Below, one piece after another: positions 23,180 through 36,003 of a stretch of 64,000 nt of DNA (position 1 is its first letter; every line of letters begins with the position of its first letter). The position numbers and the translations under genes were made by a program. The notes under the pieces are model-generated. The model had not been told where the DNA came from and did not search any database. It saw only the letters and a list, made by a program, of their open reading frames with translations. The stretch is taken from NCBI RefSeq assembly GCF_033807715.1, contig NC_084597.1, positions 9,052,843 through 9,116,842 on the forward strand. The letters are read 5' to 3'. This DNA comes from Cololabis saira. Lineage: Eukaryota; Chordata; Actinopteri; Beloniformes; Belonidae.

Positions 23180-24962
23180 GTGGCGGAGCGCTGCGGGCTG
23201 TAGAGCCCCGGCTACGGCGTAGCCTACGCCGTCTACGCCGTAGGCTACGCCGTCTACGCAGGAGCCTAATGCACTGGTAAGATGCGCACAACATTGATCA
23301 TTTTTGCAGATCTCCCGTGCATCACAGAACTTTGATCCAGTTTGCCTGAACCGAGACGTCTTATGGGCTCCCTCGTCAGCCTCCACGGCCGGGAGAGAGC
23401 TGCTCAACTATGTTTTAGATACCTGTCCCAGTTAAACTAATGGGGCTTATCTTCCCAGAGCCACCGCTCTACGTCATCGCCCCCAGAATGCATTGCGCAG
23501 GTAAAACATGGCGCCTCCCGCAGGTCAAAATATGTAATAAACATTGTAGATTTTTAAAGCAATTAGATTATTTTATGTGTTTCTAACAACATATTTTAGT
23601 ACAAGAGAACAATTGTGGCTAATTAGGGACTACATGTCTTAATATGCAGGGTTCCCTTTAACGTTTTGCTGAACGAAAAGCCGCCTGTTGCTGAGGAGAC
23701 TTTTGATGACTTGGCACAGGTCAAGGTCACTAGTCATGGCAAAAGGTTTCCTGATCATGGTGCGGTGCTGGACAGTGTCATAGGCAGCCTAGTAAGCCTA
23801 GTAAGGTCTATGAAAGCTGCTCCAGTGATGAGTTTGCACTCAAAATCGTCCTCAATGTGTTGGGTGAGGTTCAGTAGCTGCCCAGCACAGGAAGCCAGCT
23901 TGATCTTTAGTAAAAGTGTCATGGGGTGTTGGAGTAATAGCCTCTCATAGAGCTTGTAGGTGATGCAGAGGAGGGAAATCGGTCTGTAGTTCTTGTGGGA
24001 CGATGGGTCCTTTCCAGGTTTGGGAATTGCGAATGTCTTGGCCTTTCACCATACAGCTGGGATTGTTTTCTGTGCCATGCATGAGTTCAGCATTGCTAGG
24101 TCCCAGGTGCTGTATCATTTCCGCCAGTATGTACTTGATTCCTGCTGCTTTCCCAGATTTCAGCATGCTCATTGCAGCTTCTAGTTCTTCTAGGTTGAAG
24201 GGCTTGGTGAGAGTGCTGGCTGGTTGTGGGTGGTCTGATACGGCAGTATTCTCCTGTGGGTCTGCAAGGGTTTTTGCTCCAACTGTTTTCCGCCAGCTGT
24301 GCTGCAACTGAATTTACTGACTGTTGTCAGCGTGGGTGGTGTGATATGGTCTTTACCGAGGCGGCGGATTGTGGCCCATGCCTTCCAGCTGTTATTGGTC
24401 ATGTTGGTGTTTTCTATTTACTCCTTCCAGACTTGCCTGCGATTTTCCCCGAACTTCAACAGCATCTCTCCGACTTCCGTGGTGGTGGAGGTGAAAGGGT
24501 CCTGGTGGTATTCCCTGTGGAAGGCGTTCAGTAGATCGCTGAATGTTTTTGACAACCCACAGACGTACCAGGTCTGGCATCCTCTTGGTATGTGTCGCCT
24601 GGCTAACCTTTTCAGCAGTTCTGTGAACATGGTATAGTTGTTGGGGTGTGGTGAAATGCTGGGGACTCTTCGGTGTCCTGTTGGAATGACAGCCAGTCAG
24701 CCTTCTGCAAATGGAACCTTCTGCGGAAGGGGACGGTGGTTGTTTGTAGAACGGATTGGATGGTTATGGTGATTGGCCGGTGTTGCGTGTGGGAGATAGG
24801 GTCCAGGACCTCTTTCACAGCTCTGGATGCTAGTTCACTGCCCACACAGACAAGGTCGAGGTTATATCCTCGTTTCCATCTCTTGCTGTGGAAGGATTTT
24901 GGCAGTTTGGCCTCATGAAGTCCGGTCGTTGAAGTCCGGCTCAAAACTGTCAGTTAGGTTTT
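21490..24962 (-). pseudogene. degenerate LINE with endonuclease and RT, interrupted
   Basis: Read on the minus strand from right to left. An endonuclease C-terminal part lies at about 24944-24612 (LHEAKLPKSFHSKRWKRGYN, then HTQHRPITIT). An RT part carries GLPQGSVLAPLLFNIYT and the catalytic FIYADDLSITTQQ at about 22480-22330. A C-terminal part (22294-21854, WGADPSTIRATALALCFSTA) follows. Frameshifts are frequent. A 1160-bp TTAA element (22498-23657) splits the RT; removing it rejoins SKWRAQKNG with the upstream LLSNRRLF frame. Clade not assigned (jockey/I-like possible). Confidence 0.8.
22498..23657. mobile_element. 1160-bp TTAA element with AGGGAACCCTGCATATTAAG ends
   Basis: Inverted ends of about 30 bp (left AAGGAACCCTGCATATTAAG; right is the complement with one change). 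TTAA lies at both sides (22494-22497 and 23658-23661), the mark of piggyBac-type insertion. No transposase. The interior is GC-rich with a GGAGAGC mini-array (about 23148-23180) and interlocking palindromes of CTACGCCGTAGG type (about 23215-23265). It sits inside the LINE RT region. Confidence 0.87.
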
Positions 24963-24970
24963 ACTCTATG

Positions 24971-25590
24971 CAGAGCCGTCTGGGAGATTTGCAAGGCCCT
25001 GTGCGAAAGGGCCGGGGGGGGCCCTCGCGAAATTTTTGGGTTTTTCGGGTCGGATCGGGTGTCTATATGCGCAATTTTAACTTTCCAATTAGCAAAATAC
25101 TGGATACCTTCCCCTGCATCATCATCATCTCGGCTTGCCTCAATGCGGGGCCCCACGGCTGCTTGAGACCCGGTCGGATCGGTGATTTTTGCAACAAATT
25201 TATCAAACGAGCCTTTCAGAGAGGCATTAAACTCTTCCATTTTCTTTAGTTTATTTTCTTTTTTCATCCCCTGATGGAAATTTCCTGAATCTGTCTCGTT
25301 CTCTCGACATTGTGTGACAGTTTGTTCCACACTCCACCCGTCTGGATCAGAGCACCTTGTGTCTGCGCTTGGTCTGACGCAGTTGTGTTGAACAACAGAC
25401 ACGCGCATCATTGCACATATATTTATTGATATGCACAGACTAGTACACATTTAGGTCTGTAATGGAACGTGAATGTTGATATTTATGGGATATATTACAT
25501 TTACATTTAAGGGAAAAAAGGAAAAAAAAACGCCCATAGCGCGAGGCCCCGTGCGGTCGCACGGTTCGCACACCCCTTGCGGCGGCCCTG
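24971..25590 (-). mobile_element. non-autonomous hAT with CAGRGCCG ends
   Basis: 620 bp flanked by the perfect 8-bp duplication ACTCTATG (24963-24970 and 25591-25598). The right end reads GGCGGCCCTG and the left CAGAGCCG. The minus strand retains an open stretch (KKENKLKKMEEFNASLKGSF and more) that may be the residue of a transposase N-terminus, so a deletion derivative is likely. Confidence 0.85.
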
Positions 25591-25598
25591 ACTCTATG

Positions 25599-26263
25599 TT
25601 TTGATGACTGTGCATCACAAAGTAAAGGAAATGGATCATTTTCAAAATGTGGTATACTTGTTTGGGATGACACACGTTGAGAAGGCTAGGTGAGGTGACT
25701 GTGAATGCACAGATGAAGAGTGGAGGCAGAATGAATAGGAGATCTCCATCTTTATGTTACAATACTCCTGATGAAAGTGGCTGGTGAGCCCATGTGTGCC
25801 AGAGGAATTGATGCAATTTGACACATATTTACAACCAACTGGTTGGCCATTAGATCCAGCAGGTTCCCACGACTTTGAAGAGGACTTAGCAAGTGTAGAT
25901 CACAGATTCATGGATGGTTGGCTTCAGCATTTCAATCTACCTGGACAGGAAGACCACGAGCTGCCTTTCAGGAAGGTCCTCAGTCAATAAAAAAAGCCTC
26001 AGAGCCTTTTGGCCCACATGCAGCTAAATATGTCATCTTGGTAGCTTCAAAACCTGTTAACATTACCATCATAAATGTGTATGTTATCCCATAGAGAATC
26101 ATAACAGGTTGAACCATTTCTCTCCTCTTAAGGAAAAAAAAGGAGTTTCAAGTCTTTTACAGAGCAATTAACCCCTCCCCTTTATTCTCAGTCATGATGT
26201 TGTTGCCAATTAATCAAATTCATTTTGAAATGTACCAGTAGGTGTTGTTTATCACATTACGGC
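25599..26263. other. intergenic, no gene recognised
   Basis: No supported coding frame or complete element. Confidence 0.45.
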
Positions 26264-26273
26264 ACAAGATTTT

Positions 26274-26528
26274 TTTTTTTGTCTTTTCTTTGCTTATGTT
26301 CGTATTTGCCATTGAATCAACAATTTTAACGGTTCGGGCCGCTGGGGGATCAGTGGTTTAAGCAAGTGGCCCATGTACTGAAGCTGCAGTCCTCCTGAAG
26401 TGGTCGCAGGTTTGAGTCCCGGCCTGCCACCCTTTGCTGCATGTTGTCTCCCTTCTCTCTCTACCCTCTTCCTATCTACACCTTTAATAAAGGTCACTAG
26501 AGCCACAAAACAAATCTTTAAAAAAAAA
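26274..26528 (+). mobile_element. tRNA-derived SINE, second family
   Basis: It has an A-box-like GGATCAGTGGTTTAAGC and a B box GGTTTGAGTCC, then a pyrimidine-rich body and AATAAAGGTCACTAGAGCC before a poly-A. A matching 10-bp duplication ACAAGATTTT flanks it (26264-26273 and 26529-26538). Confidence 0.75.
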
Positions 26529-26538
26529 ACAAGATTTT

Positions 26539-27886
26539 GGAGGGTTCATTTGGAAGTGGGGTCACACGTGTGCAGGGCTGGTGTGTTGAAGTGTTGAAGG
26601 GGGAGGGTTCAAAACATGCACTCTGATATATAAGATGGAAGCCGGTGGCAGAGACTCTGGAAAAATACCGGCACATCTCCCCCCATGACCTGAATTCATC
26701 ACATTCCAGCTAAATGAAGGACACCTAGCTGAGCTCTGCAGCCACCAATGTTTACTATGAAACGTACATAAATCATGAACTGAAAAACTGCATATCTAGC
26801 TGCAACAACAATTATGAATATATATTATAAACTTTTTTTTTATTTAAGATAAATCTGTTTGTTCTTTGGAGTGTTAGAAAAGACATGAATCATGGATCAT
26901 AAAAAAAAAAGTGAGAAAAAAACAATAAAGCTGTCGGCACCTGAGCACACTGCGGTGTAATCTGATATCGTTTTTAACGTCGGTGCTGAAATAGATCCAT
27001 CCTCAGTTATGCACCCTCCCAAGAACCCGATGCGTCTTTAAAACCTTTGCATGTTGAAACGTAAAAGGCAAGAAGCCCCAGAAGTGGATTTGTACAAATT
27101 ATAGGCAATAATGACACAACCTACACTGAAACCTTCTCAACTATGCCAGATCACAAATAAGAAGCAAAATGAAGAAGTAAAATGTGTTGAAATGAATTGT
27201 GTTTGCAATGCAATTATAAAAGGAGTTCTGATTATTAATAAAGTGTTGTCATGTCATGAATCATGCAGCCTAAGGAGAGTGCGTGTTTCTGTCTTCCAAC
27301 TGCTCAGACAACATTCACCTCTCAAGCAAAGTCCACAATACCCACAAATGGTACATCCCAGATAAACCATAGCTGACAAATGTATTACAACTATTACTTG
27401 AGGCATTAAAACAGTTGTTTCATCTGTGAGGGGGATTTCCAGCCATGCAAATGCTACGTACCCTTTTCATAGCCGTGTGCTTGAGGATATAGACCTATGA
27501 TGTAGGACTTCAGTATGAGCTCAGGCAGAGCTGGTGGTCTTGGGGTGAGGGTCTATTTTTAGATGTTGTCCCCCATAAGTACAAAGTCAGTTACCTGATA
27601 TTATAGACATGTAACACTATATATACAGTTCGTTTCGTGGATGACCTAGTTTACGGAGCAAATTTAGATGCCATAAGACATTTTATTTACTACAACTTCA
27701 TCTTTGGAGCTTGTTTTTTTTTTTAATTCAATACACATTGGCCATTATAGTTTTGTAATAAAGTTTAAGAAGAGAGGAATTAAAAGTACAAAAACATATG
27801 TAACTAAAATTATGGATAATTATGGAAGTAAAACTATCATATACTGTTATATATAAATAAACATAGCCTCAACATTAGTGGTGGGT
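26539..27886. other. intergenic, no gene recognised
   Basis: Low-complexity and AT-rich patches. Short open frames (for example 27111-27365) lack splice sites or family resemblance. Confidence 0.45.
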
Positions 27887-28010
27887 ATTGGGAAGGACCT
27901 CACGATACGATACGCATCACGATACTTGAGCCACGATACAGTACAATATTGCGATATCCCGATTATGCGATATATCCCGATATATCGCGATATTCTACAT
28001 AGTTCACCGA
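27887..28010. repeat. fragment of a GATAYCGCGATA-rich dispersed repeat
   Basis: Dense CACGATAC/GATATCGC motifs of the kind found in small palindromic fish elements such as the one at 28270. Only one end (GGTGGGTATTGG) is visible. Confidence 0.45.
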
Positions 28011-28269
28011 AAAATTTAAAAATGCATTACACATCTTAAAATCCAAGTTGTATATATGTACATCAGATGATAGTGATAATTCATTGGACAGACTGAGTCA
28101 AAACAATGTAATTCAAACTTTCCATTTTAATATGCATATTTGCATGAGAAAACACACTGAAACACAATAAAAAGTGCAGTGTGCATTATTCTTAGATACA
28201 AAATACTCAAAATAAAATGCAGTGTCTCACCCACACTGAAATTGAAATCACAAAAATACAGTACAGCTA

Positions 28270-28383
28270 GGGGTGGGCAAAAATATTGATACAGCAATAT
28301 ATCGCGATACATACATTGAATATCGATATCGTATCAGGAGACTATGTATCGCGATATATTATATCAATATTTTTGCCCACCCC
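28270..28383. mobile_element. 114-bp palindromic MITE with TA flanks
   Basis: The left end GGGGTGGGCAAAAATATTGA is mirrored exactly at the right, with TA on both sides (28268-28269 and 28384-28385). The interior is rich in ATATCGCGATA. It fits a Tc1/mariner-type target duplication. Confidence 0.78.
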
Positions 28384-29163
28384 TACTCAACATTGAGGGT
28401 CATATTCCATTAGCAACACTAACTGGTCTTGCAAGTCAACAAACTGTCATTCCCTCTAACCAAAGCACCAACACGAGGTTTCTTTTAGCTACTTTAATCA
28501 TCTCACCATCAGTAACAAATTCAAGCAAGTCACACATGAGCTCAATGGAAAGCCAGTTCCCTGTAATTATATAGGTAAAAACAACATTTATTAGTAAAGT
28601 AAAGTGACTTTCCTTGGGAAGTGACAATCGATTGTTTTATCCATCAGCTTACATGACTGAAATGTATGTATCTTATTTACTTCAGATTTATTTCCATATA
28701 TGAATTGCACCTAACATTGATCGGGGTAAATCTGAATCTTTTCAGGGTTTTCTCTGTTTATAGGTCCTCTTATATGTGAGCTATGCCTCATGGGAGGGAG
28801 AGTTGGAATTGGGTCACTTGAGTGTGACAAACGAGATAAAACCCCATATACGCTCACACTCTTAGATTTAGAAGAATGACCGCTCAAACTCATGTGAACG
28901 CTTTTTGATAGTTGGAAGAAGCTGCAGTACCAGAAGCATGGTGATAACGTGCAAACCTCAAAAACTAAGAGCTTGCAGTCGAAGTTTGAACCAAATCATT
29001 TTTTCAGCCCAGATGGTTTCAGGCCTCATCCATGTGTGGAAATAAATCTGATAAGAACTGGATATGAGCACTCAGCTGTCTAAGTGGACAGTTCATCAAC
29101 CGAGTTTAAGTTTCTAAGCCAAATGAAATGATGAAGCAGTTCAGATATCTGGGCTCTGCCTTT
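28384..29163. other. intergenic, no gene recognised
   Basis: Mixed-composition DNA without supported features. Confidence 0.45.
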
Positions 29164-29563
29164 CAGAGGTGTCAAAAAAAGTATCAACTCAAGTTTTTTA
29201 CTCAAGTAAAAGTATAAAAGTACTGGTTTCAAAACTACTTAAAGTATAAAAGTAAAAGTAATGTAAGGGGGAAAAAAGCCATTAAGGACAAAAGCCATTG
29301 AAAATGAATGCATCTTAGTATAATGCAAATATATTAAAGAACCATATATGTGTACTATTGAGCATTAACGTGTGTTTCAGAGAGCAGAAGACATGATGAC
29401 TAGTTGCCTATAAGTATTGTAATGGTGCAAAAAGTCAAACTTCAGAGGCATGTTATCATTTATCCTAACCTTTATTGGAATGTACATCCAAGTTTAGTTG
29501 CAGGAATCTGAGGGAACGGATGTAAGAACAAAACTGGACCAGAACATCTGAAACAACCACAAC

Positions 29564-30319
29564 CAGTACTCGAGTTGAAGGGGGATGAGGGGGGATGGCA
29601 TCCCCCCTGAAATAAAAATGGTCCAAATCACCCCCCCCCCCTGTAAAACTGCTATCCCCCCTTTCCATCCCTTATGTCATTTCATCAATTAATGTGGTTT
29701 TACTGCTATTTCAACATTTAGAGTCATCACCAGAAAAATAACTTATTTGACAATTTTCACCTGTTTCAAGTCAATTTTCACTTGAAATAAGTAGGAAAAA
29801 TCTGCCAATGGGACAAGATTTATCTTCTCATTAAAAGCAATAAAATCTTGTTCCACATGCAGATTTTTCTACTTATTTCAAGTGAAAATCTACTTGAAAA
29901 AGGTGAAAATTGTTGCTTTTTCCAGTGATGAGTCTTGTTTTTAAGTGTAATGACATTTTTCTTTTACTAAAATGAGACATTTTAATTAGAAATAAGACAA
30001 ATATTCTTGTTAAGATTTTGAGTTTTTGCAGTGACCCATTTTACTTATCCTGTGAAGGACAGAGTCATATTGATAAGTTCAGAAAACTGTTTTTTATTGT
30101 TGTGTTTTGATGTATTTGATGTAAGCCCAGTGGATATTTAAAGCTTACAGAAGGCTGCATTTACCTGCTGCTATGTCATTCCTGCAGTATTTCTGCAGGT
30201 GTTTTGGTCACTGCTATTATTTGTAATATATTATATTATTTGTAATCAGCACAAATTATCTGTCCCCATATGATAAAATCCACCATCCCCCCTGATTTTT
30301 TTTTACAACTCGAGTACTG
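29564..30319. mobile_element. non-autonomous hAT with CAGTACTCGAGTTG ends, nested
   Basis: 756 bp, 14-bp perfect terminal inverted repeats, and 8-bp duplication ACCACAAC (29556-29563 and 30320-30327) within the outer hAT copy. GGGGGATGG-type runs lie near both ends. It carries a fragment of a third element family at 29726-30033. Confidence 0.94.
29726..30033. mobile_element. CACTGCAAAAAC-family hAT fragment inside the nested hAT
   Basis: Ends in TTGAGTTTTTGCAGTG and contains the internal palindrome AAAATCTGCC...GCAGATTTTT seen in the element at 52258-53473. The left terminus is missing. Confidence 0.7.
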
Positions 30320-30573
30320 ACCACAACCAAATTCACTCTATCCGGATGGATCAATTTAACTGGATAGTTTTTTTTTAAAGGCCGAAATGAAATAGAGTAA
30401 CGAGACTGTTTTTAAAATGTAAGGAGTAAAAAGTACAGATAATTGCGTGAAAATGTAAGGAGTAAAAGTAAAAAGTCGTCTGAAAAATAATTACTCCAGT
30501 GAAGTATAGATAACCAAAATTTCTACTTAAGTAAGGTAACAAAGTATTTGTACTTCGTTACTTGACACCTCTG

Positions 30574-31627
30574 CTGCCTTTCCTTTGATCTCATTCAGCA
30601 CTGGCCTTCATTCCTTACTGATGAGATGAGTAAATTAGCTAAGATCCTAAATAGAATGTATTAATAGTAACACTAGTTAACAAGCAACTTCTGCAGCTTT
30701 GCTAACAAACAACAGCAGTTGAATTGATTTGTAAGGGTTAAATCAGTCAACTGTCAGAAATAAGATTCTTTTTCATATTCTATTTTAGCTCAACATTTTT
30801 ATTGACAGGCATTCCTTTCTTATTTGTATCTCATATTAGTACATTGGAGCAATGCAACAACTTCCTGAGCGAGATGAATAAAGTGTTCTGATTCTAAGAA
30901 TGTTTTTCTTAATGATTAAAAATTGGGGTTTTAGCATCTAATCTCTGATTTAATCAATCCATATATATATAAGATATAGAACTATTTGGGGTGGTGAACA
31001 TAATTCACCTTCAAAGAATCTGAGCCTGCAGGTGGAGACTTCGATGAAAGTGAGATTTTTAGGGGTAACAGTGAGCTTTAAAGGCAAAAAAGCGTGAAAA
31101 CATGGGAAATGAGTACCTCTTGCTCCTAAAACAGACTTCTGAACAAGATTGGATTCATTGAAATAAACCATACAAAGACGTGTAGACAAGCTTAAAACGC
31201 TGCTTTTTCAATCACACATCCTAAGCATAAATGGGATGTTGCCAAGGCAACAGTGGAGAAAAACTCCCTTTTAACAGTAACAGAACTCCATCAGGACCAG
31301 ACTCGTGGGGGACACACGGTCAACTACTGTTTGGGAGTAGCGAGACATGAGAGAGATGGCAACAAACACGAAAACAACATGATATGATAATATGAAACTA
31401 TGAGATTGATTTGGGGGAGATTGGACATTGTACTTATACTGGTATGTCAGGACATAGAATTGCCTTATACTCTGATATGAACAGGGAATCTATGAAGAGA
31501 AGCTAACCTTTATGGAATATGATTTCCCCTGGTGGATATTGCGGCGTTATAAAACTATAAAACGTGCTTTTGCATTTTCAGAAACCACCTTCACTTCCAC
31601 CATCCTAAAATCTGTGAATCTGAGTAA
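30574..31627. other. intergenic, no gene recognised
   Basis: No supported coding frame, element end or RNA. Confidence 0.45.
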
Positions 31628-32310
<683 letters not shown>

Positions 32311-32318
32311 CTGAGTAA

Positions 32319-33661
32319 CATAACTAATCACAGACATTTCTTTCTGCTCAGAACCCATTCAGCAAGCTAAAGACCCCTGTTTCTTTCTTATCTCCTTTTT
32401 TTTTTTTTTAAAGTGCATTAACTGCAAATGTTTGTTTCATATTTACTTAGCAATTCACCTGTTGCAGGCTTTTGCCTCTACATTTTCTCAAAACAAAAAC
32501 ATTGTCTCTTAGTCATGTCTTGCTGTCACGTGATCATTCAGTGATGAGCAGTTTTATAACTCTTGCATGTCTGTGACATGGCAGGTGAGTGCAGTCCGTC
32601 ATTTTACGACCTTAAAATCAGCAGGTTGTAAATCACAGCCCAGTAACAGCAATCTTCCAACATAACAACATGCCAAGTACACAAAATAAACTGTTTGCAG
32701 CAACCCAACCACCTCCTGAGAGCTTTAATAAAATGTGGTTTTGTGGTTAGGATAAGCATTAGATCGAGAGTGGTGTAAAGTTTAAGGTTAGGCCTTCAGT
32801 TGTGATCGTTAGGGGGAAAGGAATTCATTTATGTTTATATATAATAACAAATGAGTGGTTTTATGAATGAGTGTATGGGGTCACCAGTTGTTAAAACTGT
32901 GTCATGTCCTTCAGTTCTTTTGTGCCATTATGTAATACTTGTTTCCAAACACCTGCTCTTGTTGTGCTTGTAAATCTACCAGGCAACAGATGGAACATTG
33001 ATGGACCTCAGGTGTGTTTGTGTGGATAGGTGTTGACGGTCATTAGGGATTTCTTTCTTTCCAGAAGATCTAATCAAGAAAACAAATCACTTTTGAGATA
33101 CTTTTTAACCTAAGTTTTTAACCCAAAATACAATAAAAACAATGCAATGAAACAATGAAACGGGGCTAAGGTCTTAATGAATCGCATCATCTCTGACTAT
33201 GACGTTCACTGAGTCACTTTGAGCACTTTGGACAGGACTTGTCACGATGCAGCTGTTGTAGGATGTGCATATATTTGGGTCAGTGGCTTCTCGGAAGCAC
33301 ATTTTAGCATTTAAAGTCTCTAAGGAACAGCTGAGCTGAGATGTTCTGGTGGCCCTGTTGAGCAAGAGGCTATCAGACCGTGTCATAAACCTTAAGGGGG
33401 CTGCTGCGTGGTTGTGGAGTGGACGAGGCCTCGTGGAGTCATGTAGTCATGGAGAGCCAGGTGTCATCTTACAAAAGCAAGGTGTATTTTTACACCGTGT
33501 TGTTGCACAGACTGCTTCAGCTTGACGTTTGCAATCCATCCCGAGACTTCCAGGACAAGAGTGAGTGGGTGAACATGTAAAACATGTGCTTCACGAGTTC
33601 TTTTTCTTAATGTGGGTTCCAAACAGTACAGAAATGCAAATTACGAGACACAGAAGACTTC
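32319..33661. other. intergenic, no gene recognised
   Basis: A short + strand frame at 33449-33562 ending at a GTGAGT site, and an overlapping minus frame, were examined and not accepted. Confidence 0.45.
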
Positions 33662-34317
33662 GGCCCCGTTTACACATAGCCGGGTATTTACAAAAACGGA
33701 TATTTCCATCTCTACGTTTTGAAAAATTCCATCGTTTACACGAGATCGTTTTCAAAATCTCTTCGTTTACACGAATCCGCATAAATACGCTGTTAACGTC
33801 GTGCCAGCCAATCAGAATCCTGGAAAAAACATCAACAAATGACACGCGTAACTTCCAGTTAAGGCTGATTTATGGTTCTGCGTTACACCAACGCGTACCC
33901 TACGCCGTAGGCTCTGCGGCGATTTAACGCGGGACCATAATTCAGGCTTTACTTCCAAGACGGAACGAGAGTCTTTCGTTTGGAGTGACAGAGAAGTGGA
34001 GTTACTTTTAAGTGTGACTTTAGAATATAAAACAGGTAAAATACAAGAAAATATTGACGGTGGCCAAACAAATTGTAAACACAGGTCGCACACATGACGC
34101 TGGTGACGTTTCTGTTGCATAATGTGACGTTCTGAAGCCTAAATCTCTGTTTTCCTCTGTTTAGACGCAAACGTGAAAACTGAGTTTTTGAAAATCTCCA
34201 CTTTGGCCGGAGTTTTCAGAAATGATCGTTTTTGGTGACTTTGAGCTCTGTTTTCGTGTAAACGAACGGCCAAAACGCATGAAAACGCCTCAGTTTTTGC
34301 TCCGTGTAAACGGGGCC
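33662..34317. mobile_element. MITE with GGCCCCGTTTACAC ends
   Basis: The left end GGCCCCGTTTACACATAG is mirrored by GTGTAAACGGGGCC at the right. Internal CGTTTACACG motifs occur on both strands. The TSD was not resolved. A Harbinger-like mini element is nested at 33862. Confidence 0.78.
33862..33948. mobile_element. 87-bp Harbinger-like mini-MITE, copy 1
   Basis: Ends AGGCTGATTTATGG and CCATAATTCAGGCT with TTA on both sides (TWA target duplication of PIF/Harbinger). The centre is CTACGCCGTAGG. Related copies lie at 44008 and 62671. Confidence 0.78.
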
Positions 34318-35189
34318 TTAGTTTAGACACCAAATGACCCATAAATCATGTAAGGCCCCTAAAAAACAGTCCTCCATAATCCTGATCCAAATCCATACAA
34401 GGAGGGTTTATCTGAGTATTGAGTGGCGACAAACGGCGGTGGGGAGATCAAGGTGCTTCATTGAGACGGCTCCCCGGAGATTTGTCAGCTTAAGACAACA
34501 CACAGCAAAGCTCGTGACCTGCATAACTGAGGTTCCTGGGTGAAAACGTGGCCGAAGGTTTTTGCATCACCAGAAACTGAAAACCTTTGCTATGATCTCA
34601 CAAGTTGACGTGGTGGTTTTGTATGGTTATGACCTGCGGCCAGGAACAATGCATAAAAACGTGGTCCATTTGTTTTATCTATCTGGAGTAAATGACCAAA
34701 CATTTGCACACGTGAGTGTTATGGTGAATCTCTTGATATGGAATTACACCATTTCAAACCAGTTTCTTTCATTTGGTATGGGCCTGGGCGATAAACCAAA
34801 ACATTAGATACAGTACATACACTCACTGCGATGACCGACGTCAATTTTCCCATGTTGGTGTAGTCTGGGTGAGAATGTCTTATAAGAAAGTAAAAGACAT
34901 AATTATCTTAAAAGAAAGAGAAATCAAAGTTGTTTTAATAACAATAAATAAGGTTGTTTGCATAACAATTAGTAAAATGATTTCATAACATTTAATACGC
35001 AATTCAATAAATAACAATTCATTAAAATATTAAATATTTCAGTTAAAAAGGTTAAAAAATGCATTTTAAGTTCACTTGGAAGATAAAGGCTTAAATATCA
35101 CAAAAATTGCATCCTGGGATTTCATGTGATAAAATACACCACCCACGAATATTTATGTCAAACCATTCAAAAGTTATGGCAGAGAATAG
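34318..35189. other. intergenic, no gene recognised
   Basis: AT-rich with no supported frame. Confidence 0.4.
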
Positions 35190-35912
35190 GGACTATCACA
35201 TATCGACCAATCAGAAGAAGGGGCGGGGCTAATTCATGCCAATGAAGGTCAAGTTCTCAATACCAAGTCCGATGACACCACCCACTGCTTCTTTATCATA
35301 ACCCGTTCAAAAGTTATGGCAAAAAGTAGGAACTATCAAATATGGACCAATCAGATGAAGGGGGGGCGCGTTTTTTGGCGTCTTGCGTCGCCACGGTAAC
35401 GCTTTTGAAAGAGAAAAGTAATGCCGCAGGATGGAGATGCACATTTTGATGTATAATACACCTGGGTGCACGTTACGGTTCGGGCGAAGAAGCGGCTGAA
35501 GGAATGGCATAAATTGCGCCAAAATTACACTATTAATTCAAACTGGCCAACTTCCTGTTCGGTTTCGGCCATGGCGCCAAGAGACTTTTCTTTAAGTTGT
35601 GCCATGATACAGGTGTGTACCGATTTTCGTGCATGTATGTCAAACCGAATCGTGGGGCTTGAGGCACAAAGTTTTCTAGGTGGTGCTGTTGAGCCATTTT
35701 GCCACGCCCTTTAATGCAAACCATGAAATATCAAATTTTTTGCCAGGCCTGGCTTGCGTGCAAAATGTGGTGACTTTTGGGGCACGTTTAGGGAGGCAAA
35801 AAGGCACTAATTTCGTCGGAAAAATAAAGAAGAAAGAAGAAAGAAAGAAAGAAAGAAAAAATTCCTACAGATACAATAGGGCCTTCGCACTGTAAGTGCT
35901 CGGGCCCTAATA
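35190..35912. mobile_element. dispersed fish repeat with GTGCTCGGGCCCTAATA end
   Basis: The right end has the hairpin-like GGGCCTTCGCACTGTAAGTG followed by CTCGGGCCC, preceded by a short GAAA-rich tract. A sub-repeat (AAAAGTTATGGCA...AGTAGGRACTATCA) occurs twice at about 35170 and 35310. The left boundary and class are uncertain. Confidence 0.45.
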
Positions 35913-36003
35913 ACAGAAACATGTATGACAAACTTGGTACTCTTGTAAATGAATGGAAAACAACTTACACCTCAGATCAGGTTATAGTGGGAGGTTACTT
36001 TAA

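Larger units (their letters stand above)
29164..30573 (+). mobile_element. non-autonomous hAT, CAGAGGTGTCAA family, copy 3 (with nested insert)
   Basis: The outer ends match copy 2, with perfect 8-bp duplication CTGCCTTT (29156-29163 and 30574-30581). About 60 bp near the left end is deleted. A different hAT (29564-30319) is inserted in the body with its own 8-bp duplication. Confidence 0.93.

Noticed and set aside
24950..25450. 166-residue minus-strand frame as a host gene
   Set aside because: It is contained almost wholly in a hAT element defined by an 8-bp TSD; at best a transposase remnant.
33449..33562. Short plus-strand frame (MESQVSSYKSKVYFYT) ending at a GTGAGT donor
   Set aside because: No promoter, acceptor or family match, and the frame closes right after the donor; kept as chance.
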